From Bryum argenteum (taxonomy: Eukaryota; Streptophyta; Bryopsida; Bryales; Bryaceae): 64,000 nt of DNA. Position 1 is the stretch's first letter; each line of letters opens with the position of its first letter. A model generated the notes under the pieces. The model had not been told where the DNA came from. It did no database searches and worked only from the letters and a program-made list of their open reading frames with translations. Location: contig CM073326.1 in the NCBI GenBank assembly GCA_037043015.1, forward strand, positions 4,313,845-4,377,844. The letters are read 5' to 3'. Below, one piece after another: positions 44,683-56,552 of this stretch. The translations under genes were made by a program, and so were the position numbers.

Positions 44683-45860
44683 CTCCTAGAGGTTCATGTC
44701 ATGAAAGTGAACATCACTAAAAACATCATTTTCTTCAAAGTGTCACACATGCAAATGAAAATAAGATATTCAAACCTAACCGTAAAATTTCAAAATGTAT
44801 TTACTAGAAATGATGTGGATTAGGTTAACAGTCATGAAGCCTTGTAGATTGCCTGTTGATAACATGTCAGCTCTAAAAATAAATCAAATTTAACATCTTC
44901 ACTTTGTAGTGGAATTGCTCCAAAAATTCTATTGTGATCGAAAAAGCCACCAACTAGAAAGTTGTACACCTTCATCTCAACAACACTCTTTAACTAAAAC
45001 AATAAATAAAAAATACTGAAATGATTACTTGGCTCAAAGTTAGCCTTGAATGGCTCAAATTTTACAAATAAAACATGGTCAAAAGCTAGAGCTCTAGCAC
45101 TATATTGCCAGCCATGTCTTCAAAACATCTTGAATTAAAATAAAATCTTGGATCATCGCAGAAACTGAACTCAAATTGGAATCCATTCCAACAAAATAAA
45201 GTTGAAATCCAAACAGTAGATTAATAAGATACAATCCCTCAAGAACCATGCATTATTTCAAGTTTTTTATGATAAATACATTACTAGAAATCTAGCACTA
45301 ATTTGATTCCAATAAAAAAACTACCAACTAAAATGTCATTAGACTCCATCCTAAAATTATTCTTGAACAATTAATTGGGATTCAACCAATTGGCTTGCAA
45401 CGACAAAACATGCCCCAAGTTTGAAATCCTTAAAAAAAATAAGGTTGCCTTCACTAAGAGGCACACGATAATTACAAAACCATCTTAGATGGATGTGCAA
45501 TCTTCGCCACACAAACTGTACATGGTTGCCTTACGTGACACACTTTCCGTAATGTCTGTCTAAAATGTAGTCTTCGACATGTCCGTCTGACGTCGAGTTG
45601 AACGGGAATGTCTGAGCATACTAGAAAATGCATAGTAAAAACATGAACATTTGCCTCTTTGATGTCATATGCCTCCTCCGAGGGCAAATGTCTGTTTGAC
45701 CGTCGTGTGTGTCTGACGTCCGACAGTGTTGCATAAGACAACCCTGACTATACTTGAATTGGAACCAAATTTCCAACAAATTTCCTCAAAATCCAACTCC
45801 AAATGAAGAAGTTATAGCTCTTCAAAGTTTTAGCACTTCACCCAGATTGACAAAAATTGG
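44683..45860. mobile_element. TTAA-family element, copy l, right end lost, with a nested MITE
   Basis: Left border TTAA at 44679-44682 followed by CTCCTAGAGG. The interior (44760-45110 and 45770-45850) matches the elements at 8017-8718 and 12624-13233. The right end is not found. Within it, about 45523-45743, is a smaller insertion with imperfect inverted ends (GGTTGCCTTACGTGACAC and its counterpart). Non-coding. Confidence 0.5.
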
Positions 45861-46124
45861 ACATTGCTAGAATTTTGCAATCAAAACTTTGAGGAAAAAT
45901 CAATCAAAATTTATTTCCAAACTCTTCAATGAATCCATCTTGCTAAACAATCCTACAAGTGGGCCTATTGTGCGAGTTTCTACTTAAATTGCAAATGAGG
46001 ACTAAGATGAAATTCCAAAGAACATGTTGTTTATGGAGTAGATGTGCTTGTGTACTCAAAAATGATCGGAATCTGTAAAAGGCGCTCAAACCTCATCAAA
46101 GTGCACATCAAAGTCTTTTATAGT

Positions 46125-46340
46125 ATCACTAGTAAGGTCCCTGTCGTCCCGACTGGGAAAATCTTCATATGGTACTTTTAAAAAGTAATCCTTGTCTATC
46201 ATTTCTCAAACCGTATTATTATTTTTTAATTTTTTTAATGTAACAGAAGGTAGGTAGATTGGTAAGTTCGTAGGTTGGTACGTTAGTATGTTGGTATGTT
46301 GGTACGTTGGTGGGTAGGAAGGATCGCCGTACGATATTTT

Positions 46341-46396
<56 letters not shown>

Positions 46397-47080
46397 CAAT
46401 GCACCCGTCGTCCCAACGGGAGAGCTCTTTATATGGTACTTTTATAGAATTATCCCGTGTCTACCATTTCCTCATATTATGTTTATTATTTTTATATAGT
46501 AAAGTACACGTCGTCCCGACGGAGAAGCACTTTATATGGTATTTAAAAAAAGTATCTCATGTCTACCATTCCATTATAATTTTATATATGCCTGTGTTTT
46601 ATTTTTATTTTTTAAATATAATTTTAATTTAATTCATTCTAATTTACATAATCCAAAAATCATAAAAGAAAATAGGTGGATAGGTTGGTTGATAAGTTTG
46701 TAAGATGGAAGGTTGGTACATGGGGTAGGAAGATTTGGTGAATAGGAAGGTTTGGTGAGTAGGAAGGTTTGGTAGGTAGGAAGGCCTGGTATGTAGAAAG
46801 GATTGCCGAACAGTATTATGTTATAGAAGTGGATACTAGTATGATTCCCGTCGTCCCGAGGGGAAAGGTCTTTACATGGTACTTTTAAAAAAGTATCCCG
46901 TGTCTACCATTTCCTCAAACGGTTTTTCTTCTCCCTTTTTCTCTCTCTTTATTCATATTTTTTTAATACATAAAAGAAGGTAGGTAGGTTGGTAAGTTTG
47001 TAGGTTGGCAGGCTGGTACATTGGTGGGTAGGAAGGATTGCCAAACAGTATTTTATTATAGAAGTAGATAGATATAGATA
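46125..47080 (+). repeat. Head-to-tail units of a short LINE/SINE-like repeat
   Basis: Four units in one orientation begin with a self-complementary head (CCCGTCGTCCCGACGGG type) near 46145, 46407, 46508 and 46852, followed by a segment like TATGGTACTTTTA. Complete units have a GGTAGGTAGGTTGGTAAG-rich body and end in a tail such as ATTATAGAAGTAGATA or a long TA run (46347-46393). A new head starts directly at the tail of the previous unit, as when retroposons insert repeatedly into one another's tails. No coding frame; family not identified. Confidence 0.6.
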
Positions 47081-47129
47081 ATAAGAATAATTTTCTTCTT
47101 TTTAATAAAGATTGTTCCAAAATTTATAA

Positions 47130-47690
47130 CTTTACATGCTCGATCAACTATCGACCACTGTCACTTTTTGCTTCAATTACAATGTTCATTCTCACTTGCG
47201 AATTCGATATGAGTGCCTAAAGTTGTTCTTTAGATTCTTGAGCCCATGCTTATTGAATCATTGATATGTTTCTTGTTTGTTTTTTGGCTAGGAGGAATGT
47301 CTTAGAATGTCCTTGTGACTATTAATTTTTTCACAAAACTATATGAAGCCTATCACACCACTACAAATGTCCTATAAGGACTTAAAGGATGGTTTGATAT
47401 AGTTAGGGTGAATACTTGTTTAAGCTCATTGCTCAACTCAAATTCTTTTAGCATTCTTGCGGAGTCTAAACAAAAGTACAATTTCCCACCTTGGGTTTTG
47501 ATTGGAAACTTATCACAAAACCACTCTAACTCAAGAGTTTAGAGGGAGCAAGATTTTTTGAAGATTTAACAATGGGCTCAAGAATCTAAAGAATATCTTT
47601 AGGCACTCATATCAAATTTGCAAGTGAAGATGAACAGTGTAATTGAAGCAAAAAGTGACAATGGTCAATTCTGGATGGAGCATGTAGATA
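47130..47690. repeat. Foldback element with about 120-bp inverted arms
   Basis: Arms at about 47130-47250 and 47565-47690 are inverted copies (GTCACTTTTTGCTTCAATTA, then GATATGAGTGCCTAAAG, then TTTAGATTCTTGAGCCC), roughly 90 percent alike. The 310-base middle has no coding frame. Consistent with a MITE or foldback transposon. Confidence 0.65.
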
Positions 47691-48418
47691 TATGTTTCTT
47701 TGAAAAAAATTACCAAAAAGAATAATTTTTTTTACAATGATACTATAAAACACTTTGATGTGGTTCCAATGCCTTTTACGGACTGCAATTCTGATCATTA
47801 TTGAGGACACAGGCACATTTCAAACTTTTTTCAAAAAATTGCCTTGAAAGCCAATTACTATACCCTTCTCTACACTACCCTCCGACATGTCTTGCAACCC
47901 CAACTCACAACCTCTTCTCAACCTCTTCTCAAACATTGTCTACTCTTGAATTAAAAATTTGGCAAGTTGCTCGGGATTTTATGATGAAGTTTTTATGTTT
48001 CTAGGAATCAATACAATGATCGTCTTTTGACTTAATATACATAATCTAATTTTATTCTTCCATTGACTTGTGGCTTACTTGAAAACCATCAAACTTAATT
48101 TCGATGAAAGAGGGTCAGGGTAAAATATGAGATTTCATATTTACCTTGCTTGGAGATTTTGTCAACCATCTACATACAAATTTATTGATTATCATACAAT
48201 CATGAGTTGTTACCATACTCTTACAAAATTTTGGTATGTGCTTATCACATAGTATATTTATGTATTTCTAAGAAATATTCAATAACATGTGTGTTGGCAT
48301 TTCAATAAAATAATAAGATGACAAAATATGCAAGTATGTACACTACTAGAAGTTATGTCCAAAGAAATTGTTCGGAATAATATGACGTAAAAGGCCCGTA
48401 TATGATATCATTTGACAT

Positions 48419-48560
48419 GTCCATAATCTTTATACTTGGTAGAATAGAATGGAACCATGAGCAATGAGGTGATGGGGCAATCGTTCATGTCCATAATTTT
48501 TATAGTTGGTAGAATAGAATAGAACCGCAAGGCATGAGGTGACCGGGGCATTCGTCACAA
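48419..48560 (+). repeat. 70-bp tandem duplication
   Basis: Two diverged copies of a unit starting GTCCATAAT at 48419 and 48489. The surrounding 47700-48800 is otherwise AT-rich with no gene seen. Confidence 0.65.
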
Positions 48561-48829
48561 AGACTTTGTGGTTGAATGAAGATTCTAAGAATCCATCCAC
48601 AAGAAGCACATTCAATTGTAAGGCCATTAAAACCATACACACTCATTACTTCCAAGAAATTTAATGTATAGATAATGAGAGTACCAACATCAATGATACG
48701 AAGTGAATTTGAAGTCTACTCTATGATGGGCAAAAGCATCAAGAACATCTTGACTTACCCATGAGACTTACCCATGAGACTTACCCATGAGATTGATAAA
48801 AGAGAAACTCCAACCTATTCAGAGGCCAG

Positions 48830-49433
48830 CGTGTAGAGTGTTTGTTCGATCACAAGACTGATACTTGGTCCTTGTCTTTGAAGAGGTTTGGTGATCATGT
48901 GAAGGGAGTCTTCCAGTGCCCGTATATGAACAGTGGGTTCCACATTGCTGTGCCTGCTGCATTGTCTTCTGCTGCCCCAGATCCGCTTCTTCTTCATCGC
49001 ATGACTTCTACGATTGTATTGCAGTGCTCGTGATTCCCAGTGAAGCTCGCCATCGCCATCGCCATCCCGGCCAGGTCAGAGACAGCTTGCTGTACCGGCT
49101 TACCCGATTTGGGGAGCCTCACCCTCAGATCCCGCTGTCGTGGGTTGCCGCCTTCTTCGCATTCCGTCACCATCACAGCAATTGCCCGCCCCCGCCTATT
49201 CCGCTCCCGAACCTTTTCGAAATTCCCTCACTCCCCCATTCGTCATTCTTCGCCTCGCTCCCGTCGCTCTCTGTGCCTCTGCCGCAGGTCCGCTCGCGCC
49301 CTCCTTAGCATGCAGGTCTTTCTTGTGAGCTTTAGGGACTCCGATCTACGAGAGATCGGGTGGGTCTTAATTGGGTGATGTTTTTGGGGAATGGTGGTCA
49401 GGCTTTAGGAGGAAGAAGGTGACGTTTGCAGCA
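48830..49433 (+). other. Upstream region of SMT1, with an unassigned coding-like stretch
   Basis: Sequence around 48845-48990 reads, in one plus frame, FDHKTDTWSLSLKRFGDHVK then GVFQCPYMNSGFH, which has protein-like composition but no family I recognise. It might be a gene fragment. The remainder up to 49433 is GC- and pyrimidine-rich and probably the SMT1 promoter and leader. A possible 5'UTR or coding exon ends near 49318 (ATGCAG then GTCTTT). Confidence 0.35.
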
Positions 49434-51872
49434 ATGGTGAAGGAAGGGGCGGCACATTTGGTGGCGAACATTGGCGGAGTATTGGCGAAGGAAGACGTGT
49501 TGAACTCCACGGATGCGTACGTTTTCTTTGTGCTCTGGATCTTGCTACGGCAAGATCCGAGCGAGCACCAATGATCTCTCGTGCATGGCATTTTTTCTAT
49601 GAGGCTTTTCGTACATTTGTGGAATGATTAGCCTCTCTTTATTAGGCGGATCGATAGACTCTCTTTATTGATGATGCCGAGTGTCTTATTTGGTGTCGAT
49701 CGAATTCTTTGCCTTTCAGGTACGAGAAGTATCATTCTTTTCACGGCGGGGACTACGATGCCAGGAAGTCGAACTACACCGACATGGTGCGTGATGAGCT
49801 ACGGAGCTAGGGATTCCAGATTTGAGTGGTGTGATAGTTCGTCAGTGTGAAAGTGGTGCGACATGGTTGATAGCGTGTTCGTCATGGCAGGTGAACAAGT
49901 ACTACGACCTTGTCAATAGCTTCTATGAGTACGGGTGGGGCGAGAGTTACCATTTCGCCAACAGGTGATGCTGCGCCTTTTTCTTAAACAGATTTTTCTA
50001 CCTCTCAATTGAATTTCTTAATTCTTAATCAAGCAGAACGCAAAACAGCAATGTCGCATGCATGAATGACGGTGTGGTCATTTTCTCGGCTGCAGATGGC
50101 GTGGGGAGTCATTACGTGAAAGCATTAAGCGACACGAGCACTTTCTGGCTCTGCATCTTCACTTGAAGCCCGGAATGGAGGTAAGCTTTGTCCTTCTGTA
50201 TTATCCCTGACAATGCGTAAGATGTTTTGTGTCGGGAGCTGACATTAGTGTCGATGGCTTGCGAAGGTGTTGGATGTTGGCTGTGGAATTGGTGGACCAG
50301 CCCGAGAAATTGCAGCATTCAGGTGAGTGTTAAACCCCAAACCCTAAACCTTGAGCGCTTGATGTAGTGAAGACAGGCTTCTCACACGTGGGAATGGGCA
50401 GCGGAGCATCCGTTACAGGTCTCAACAACAATGACACTCAAATTGCTCGAGCTAAGGTAGGTGATGAATTCTTGTTCGTATCAAGTTGACGATCATGGCA
50501 GATTCAGTTTTTTCCGGTACCCACGTGAGTGTGACTGGTTATTGCAGATCTTAACAAAGAAGGCTGGACTGGACAATCTACTTGATTACTTAAAAGTAAG
50601 CATGTGCACACCTCATTGTAACTGCTGACCATAAATTACAGCTGTTGTTAAACAGTTCTTCTGCTAAATGCTGATTAACTTAGCTGGTGCGTATCTGGTT
50701 CAGGCGGACTTCATGAAGATGCCAATCCCTGACAACACGTACGACGCTGTCTACACCATTGAAGCTTCCTGTCACGCGCCTGATCCCGTAAGAAACCTTC
50801 TATGTATTTCACTCGCTGCTTTCCACAGCATAAGGACGTTGTGACCGAGCTGGAGTTCTTCTACGCAGGTTGCTTGTTACACGGAGATAAAGAGAGTATT
50901 GAAACCCGGGCAGCTTTTTGCTGGTTACGAATGGTGCATGACTGATGCTTACAGACCTGACAACAAGGACCACAAACGCATCAAGGTTAACCCCATCTCA
51001 CATCTGAGATTTCATCATGATTTAAACCAAATTGAACAGTTGACCAACCACTTAATCCCGCATAATAAAGCTTAATAACTTAGCTGTTTTTCTGGCACTT
51101 GACAGGAAGAGATCGAACTTGGAAACGGCCTTCCTGACATCCGCACGACACGCCAGGTTCTCGACGCCCTGAGAGCGGCTGGATTCGAGGTACTGTCAGT
51201 GCATGTCGTCATTAAATCTCTGAAGTGCTATCTGATTGCAGGGTTTTGGAAGGTGGCAACTGTCTTCTGTATTCGTTAAACATTCTAACAAGTGCTTGAT
51301 TACTGCAAGTAAAGAAGCAAATTATACTTAATTCTTCAACCTTCTGCGTGATCAGATTCTGATGGAGGAAGATCTGGCCAAAAACTCTCAAGTGCCGTGG
51401 TACCAACCGTTGGATTACAACCATTACTCACTGTCCACTCTCAAACTTACTCCCGTTGGCCGCTTCTTCACTCACACCATGGTGAATTCCCCCTTGCCGA
51501 TGCACATACATTCTCTTTCTAATGTAATTGCGTTCTCTTTATTCAATTTAATCATGGTGTTTCCATTTGTAAACGTGCAGGTTCGTTTGTTGGAAGCCAT
51601 CAAAATTGCTCCTGAGGGAAGCTCCAGAGTTCACTCGTTCTTGGAACAGGGACTGTTCGGCCTCGTTGACGGTGGCAGGTCAGTTCTCAACGGTCATCCT
51701 CAACACCCTGCATGTCTGCATATTAGAGATCGTACGTATTATGTTATCAAATCAAAGTTGTTGTTGATGGAGTTATTGATAATCTGATAATGGTTGCAGG
51801 ATGGAGGTGTTCACACCCATGTACTACTTTCTTGTGCGGAAACCGATGGAAACTTTAACTGGTGTAGAGTGA
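49434..51872 (+). CDS. SMT1: Sterol C-24 methyltransferase (cycloartenol type, SMT1)
   Basis: SAM-dependent enzyme of the endoplasmic reticulum that puts the first methyl on C-24 of cycloartenol, at the entry to plant sterol synthesis. Thirteen exons: 49434-49516, 49720-49786, 49891-49964, 50096-50180, 50267-50322, 50402-50456, 50548-50595, 50704-50787, 50869-50985, 51106-51189, 51356-51481, 51581-51678, 51800-51872. All junctions are GT-AG and in phase; 349 residues against 336 in Arabidopsis. Family landmarks: [28 protein letters not shown], the SAM motif [51 protein letters not shown] and the terminal [22 protein letters not shown] and the aromatic YEYGWG sterol-binding motif are intact. 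The start is chosen at [15 protein letters not shown]; the frame is open upstream without another ATG. Conserved Tyr-rich motifs favour SMT1 over SMT2, but this needs a tree. Confidence 0.95.
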
Positions 51873-52196
51873 CAACAAGACAATAGTTGGATTAGAAGCT
51901 CCTCTTGTAGCGAGGTCAATTTTTCTTTAAGCTTTCTCTCATGTTATGTCGATGCTATATTTGAGGAAATGCATTATTACACAGTCTCTATATGGTGTCT
52001 TTTGTCTGTATATTGCCATCATTTCCCTCCTCGAAGCCGCCATGTGGACAAGTACAGGTATTACTATATGTAAAAGAGTAGTGTTGAATTTGATTCTTCA
52101 CGTCTTCTGATTGTACTGTCAGTTATGATAGCGAGTGGCAGAGGCACAGTGATATATGGGCTACCAGCTTCCTACCTATCACGGTAAACCACTCTT

Positions 52197-52505
52197 TTCT
52201 GGAGTTCCGAGTATTGGTCCTAAAATTGGATCACAGCATCTTTTGAACTTGGGCATCATCATGAATGAACCGAACCAATCAATGATGAGCTTGCAACCTC
52301 CTACAAGGTAATGTACAACTTCAACTTACCTACCACAATCCTTTCAAAGCACAAAATTACTCATATAAATTGTGATTTGAATTGCAAAATGTCACTTTTT
52401 TGAATGCATCATAACAAAGGTGACCAGTCTGACATTAAAATATAAGCTAAAAGTAGAGTACAGATTCTGTTGTAAAAAAGCCCGAGCTTTCTTGAGCGTT
52501 TAGGG
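52197..52505. mobile_element. TTAA-family element, copy m (left end eroded)
   Basis: Right end GAGCGTTTAGGG followed by TTAA (52506-52509). The interior is the reverse complement of copy a (3990-4270), with GATGAGCTTGCAACCTC and ACAATCCTTTCAAAGCAC shared. It lies just downstream of SMT1. Confidence 0.6.
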
Positions 52506-53042
52506 TTAAGATAATACACTGTAAGTCAAGCCGGCCCTGGACTTTGTCAGACGAGGGTTCTGTTGTACTTCTCTATTGCATAAAAATTTATTTTGCATTT
52601 GAAAGGAGAAAAGATGGTCAATTCTATCCTGAAGAAAAACACCAAGTACCATGCAGGAGCAGAAAGGAGAAAAGCAGAGTGGGGTCCAGTGTCCACAGAC
52701 TCTGTGAGGGGCAGGTGCCTCCCTCCTATCCTCGTTAAGATTCCCTGCCGTTTTCATTCAATGTGTCATTTCCTCCTATATTATCCTCCTACCAGTGTCA
52801 TTTTGTTTGCCAGTGTGTACAGTGGGGTACAGTGGGGTACAGTTTGCTTACAAATTCTAGGCGCAGTGCAGGACAGTGGAAAAACTGGGAAACTTTAAAA
52901 TGCAATAACTTGTTCAAAAATTGTCCGATTTTGAAATTTCAAATTGCGTTGGAATGCTAGTGAAGTCTTCTTTGAGGTTACAAAAAGTATATACATAAAA
53001 ACTTGCAAATTAATAAGCATTTGTATTCTCCTTCTACACTAT

Positions 53043-54104
53043 CTACCACCTAGTGGTTCCACCTCTAGCTAAGATCACTGCTTTAATACGATCGGGCATA
53101 GTTGAAATGAGGCATTTCAATTGCTCTAAGGGAACCTCATCCCATACTTTACGAATGCATTCTATCAATTCTAGCTTATTTTGTGGCATGCTATGGTAAT
53201 GAAGCCAATCTTTGATTATCTTCCAAATGTTCTCAATTGGATTTAGATCAGGTGAGTTTGAAGGCCACTTCAACTTCTTCATGCCATAAGCTAGTCTCCA
53301 ATTCTCTGCCATCTTACTTCAATGCACAGGAGCTCCATCTTCCATGAGAGTGAGGTCATGAGGATTATCGTGCATGAAATAAAACCCGCTCAAAGTGCTT
53401 TCATACACATTCTTCACAAAATGTGCACCATTTCTTTCTCCTTGAGGCATAATGACTAATGGACATTTGTCAAAACCTGTAAACGCACCCCACACCATTA
53501 CAGATGTTCTTCCAGATTTGAAGGTAGGTGCTAGACATTCTGGCATACCGGTATACATTTCGTACGGTTTGCACCATACTCGAATTTGACGAGAATTCTT
53601 TCCAAGTTCAAATGACGATTCATCTGTCCAAATGACTTTGTACCAATCTTGTTCCGTCCAATGCTTATATTTGTGAACAAATGCTAACCTAGTTGCTCTA
53701 TGCACTAGATTGAGGTATGGCTTCTTTACAGCATTACGATTTCCAAAGCCCAGCTTTCGAATATATTTTCGCATGGTATTGTGATGCATCTGATATTTTG
53801 TAGCAAGACTAGGGAGATGTTGGCGTCGATCTTGTTGAATGTCTTGAGCTAAGTTGCGTAGCGCACGATCTGATATTTTGCAAGAGTTGTGTCCTCCGCT
53901 TTAAGTTGTCATGCAACCAGATATCTTCCATTTAGTGATAACCGTTGAAACAGTGGAGCGAGGCATGCTCAAATGATTTGCAATATCAGATGGCCTCATG
54001 CCACCTCGACGGAGTCCAATAATAAGTGTCCGTTCCTCATTTGAAAGTGTGCGTGTCCGCATCACACCTTGATAGAAATGTTGCTCAATACAACCCAAGT
54101 TCAA
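53043..54104 (-). pseudogene. Tc1-type DD34E transposase, two in-frame stops
   Basis: About 353 codons in one frame, the normal length for Tc1 transposases. The N-terminal helix-turn-helix reads LSNEERTLIIGLRRGG and SDIANHLSMPRSTVSTVITK. Catalytic residues: Asp in VIWTDESSF, Asp in LMEDGAPVH, Glu in SPDLNPIENIW, with 34 residues between the last two. Stops at 53903-53901 (TAA) and 53321-53319 (TGA) interrupt the frame, so the copy is dead but little decayed. Other motifs (WCKPYE, VMVWGAF) fit the family. Confidence 0.88.
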
Positions 54105-54239
54105 GACTTAGCCTCAGCCAACAAATCAGCACCAACGTGTTACAAGAACTCGAGCATCACATCAACAGATCCAGTTGAACCCGTCCTTCTATGAAACTTC
54201 CTACACTAAGTATTTCTTGAGTAAAATACACCTGAGGAA

Positions 54240-54500
54240 ACAGAAGCTAACCGGCTGCACACCAACTTTGTGAATAGCAGCACCAATCACATCGTAATGA
54301 ACCTCCTTGTAAGTGCGCCATACATACTTCCCAGCCACTGCAATTCATGGAGGATAAATCACAATCATGAGACTTCCATGCTACACTGATACGTTTCCCA
54401 TAAACAAGTAAATGAACAAAAGACATTACTTACCACACCATTACTCATCTCACGATGTCCAAGCATTATTTTGTTCCATGATTCTTCACCAAGGTTCTGC
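54240..54500 (-). pseudogene. Captured fragment of a long-chain acyl-CoA synthetase gene
   Basis: Two exon-like segments on the minus strand within the Tc1-like element. The first (about 54500-54433) reads WNKIMLGHREMSNG and ends at a donor-like GTAAGT; the second (about 54344-54251), after an acceptor-like TTGCAG, reads AGKYVWRTYKEVHYDV and AIHKVGVQP. These match consecutive stretches near the N-terminus of plant LACS proteins (LGRREIVDGK then AGKYVWQTYKEVYDVV). The phase across the intron is off by one, as expected for a decayed copy. Keeping an intron means capture from genomic DNA, not from mRNA. Confidence 0.68.
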
Positions 54501-55301
54501 TTGACAACACACAAAAATTTCAATCATGACTGGAATCGTCGTGGAAATTCACTGGAATTAACAAGGACTCACATAGCCACCAGACATCAAGTTTCAAAGA
54601 AGTATGTTCTATTGCAAGCTATAAATCATTCGAAGAGTGATGTATACTAAAATTTGGAAACTGTCCCATCTACCTCAAAACTGTCCTACCAACAGAGCTA
54701 GTGTCATGCAAGAGACTAAGTTCCTGGATAGTCTTTCAGAAGAATTGACAAATGGAGAATCATATAAATCAGCAACCGTTTGCTTTCTATGGTCCTATAA
54801 ATCCATGATGCATGTATTACTCACCATGAAACACACATAATGCTCATTGTTTGCTCACGATGTGCTCACACATGCTACTCACTATGCTCACAGCCTTGGA
54901 GAATGCTCTCTTGAACCCCTTTTTGAAAAAGTGCCCTCTTTAAATATCTAGAGCTCATTACTTATTGAATGCCATGTGGCAAAAATAAGGAAACTTAATG
55001 ATGAATGTTAGCAGCCCAAAATATTGTTGGTGTGTGATGCCCAATTTCGTGCGAAGTGCAATTTTCTATGCAATGTTTTTGAGCCATTTGGTGGATGGTG
55101 GTGGAATTCTAATCTTTGTCATTAATGCTTCATGCCCTCATGCAAATGTTTAATCTCCACATATTTGAAACATATTGAGGAACGTGCCCATCATATAGAA
55201 GGGGTGGAATCTGTGAGTTATGGGCCATATTATACTGCTTGAGAAATTGAAGCTCAAGGAGCTGAGGGCCAGAATTCGTAAGCAAACTGTACTCCACTGT
55301 A

Positions 55302-56440
55302 CATGGACACAAATTGCTTGCAAAGCTTACTTCTCTTCCGCACGAAAAATGTTATATGCCACGGAATTATTTGGTTGCCTTGGTTCTCGATGTACTTCTC
55401 AAATTTTTAATACATTTTTGATATTATCTCTTTTAGAAAATAACAAAAAAAAAAAAGAAAAAAAAAGAAGTTATCTTACGGCCTGCGCCACCTTTCTCAA
55501 CCAAAATGCTTTCTATGCAATTTCAATACCAGAGAGTATTAATAGTAGAGTAGTCTAAAATGGAGCTCCAACAATCTTTACTCATAGGTACAAAAATACC
55601 TCTTCCATACAAAAGTACCATGTATTCACTTACCGCAAATATTACATGGTATCACTTTACGGCACCACCTATTGATTTCCAACTTCAAAAATTCATAGGT
55701 AGAGTCCAAAAATGATGATTCCTCTTGCTCTATCTTCTTTTTTTCCCAATGTACGAGATTTACTTGTAACATTCTATGTAAACTTCGAAGGGTAAGTTGG
55801 GGTCGCAGGCCTCAAATTTGAATCCAAAATTATCAAAAACGGTCTTGGGAGGTTCCCACGGATTCTAGGGTGCCTCCTTGGTAGCTGCCACGAACCATTG
55901 CCCAATTTTTGGTTGGTTGCATGTCCTCAAAACCTGGACCACCTTCTAGAGACTGTAAAAAAAGATTCAAGTAGAAAGTAAGGAAGGAGGTAATCAAAAC
56001 AAGGAAGAGAGGTAACAAAATAAGAAAATAGAGGGTAAGGGATGCTTTACATGGGAGTGAAGGCCAACAAATCTTCAAGCCAATTCACTCACAATTTCAG
56101 CTCAATTGGATCCATGAGCCATTTGGAGAACACATTAAATAATTAATAAAGTGGGGGCCAATACGTATTATTAGCTACATTTCATGTTCACATAATGATT
56201 TTTTTTTAAAATCAAGCAACGGCATTTAGGATGATCCATTCTTGTATCTCCCAACTTTTAGAGCGTGAGCTGTGTCATAACTTGTCCCCCACCCATTACA
56301 ATATAATTTCAGAAAACTGGCCTCGACTTGACCCCTCGGGTCAGTTTCAAGAATTGGACCAATCACAAGAGAGGATTTGGCCATGAATTAGCACAACCCC
56401 TCATGTAAGGCGGCCCTAAATAGAAGCACCCACTTGAGAA
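55302..56440. other. Intergenic DNA with a dispersed repeat
   Basis: A-rich run at 55444-55468, then a copy of the three-member repeat (55787-55910, see 23210). No gene is visible. A further partial copy lies at 56780-56990. Confidence 0.45.
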
Positions 56441-56507
56441 TACATCTTTGTAAGTTGGGGTTGGTTTTCCAAGAGGAGGATTTGATTCCCACTCCCGGAG
56501 ATGATTC

Positions 56508-56552
56508 TACCATATAATGTAATTAGTGGATGCATAATTACATTTTATGGTA
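56508..56552. repeat. 18-bp hairpin
   Basis: Arms TACCATATAATGTAATTA (56508-56525) and its complement at 56535-56552, one mismatch, 9-base loop. It follows a B-box-like stretch (GGATTTGATTCCC at 56478-56490); this could be a very old SINE head, but I see no A box. Confidence 0.5.

Larger units (their letters stand above)
52821..55299 (-). mobile_element. Tc1-like transposon carrying a host gene fragment
   Basis: A 2.5-kb element with inverted ends (CAGTGGGGTACAG on the left; right end complementary, continuing into TTTGCTTAC) and TA at each border (52819-52820 and 55300-55301). The left end has one extra 10-base CAGTGGGGTA unit. It holds a broken transposase on the minus strand and, upstream of it on the same strand, two exon-like segments resembling long-chain acyl-CoA synthetase. 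Confidence 0.8.

Noticed and set aside
45472-45741. 89-codon minus-strand frame
   Set aside because: It lies within a small MITE-like insertion with inverted ends and shows no protein family resemblance.
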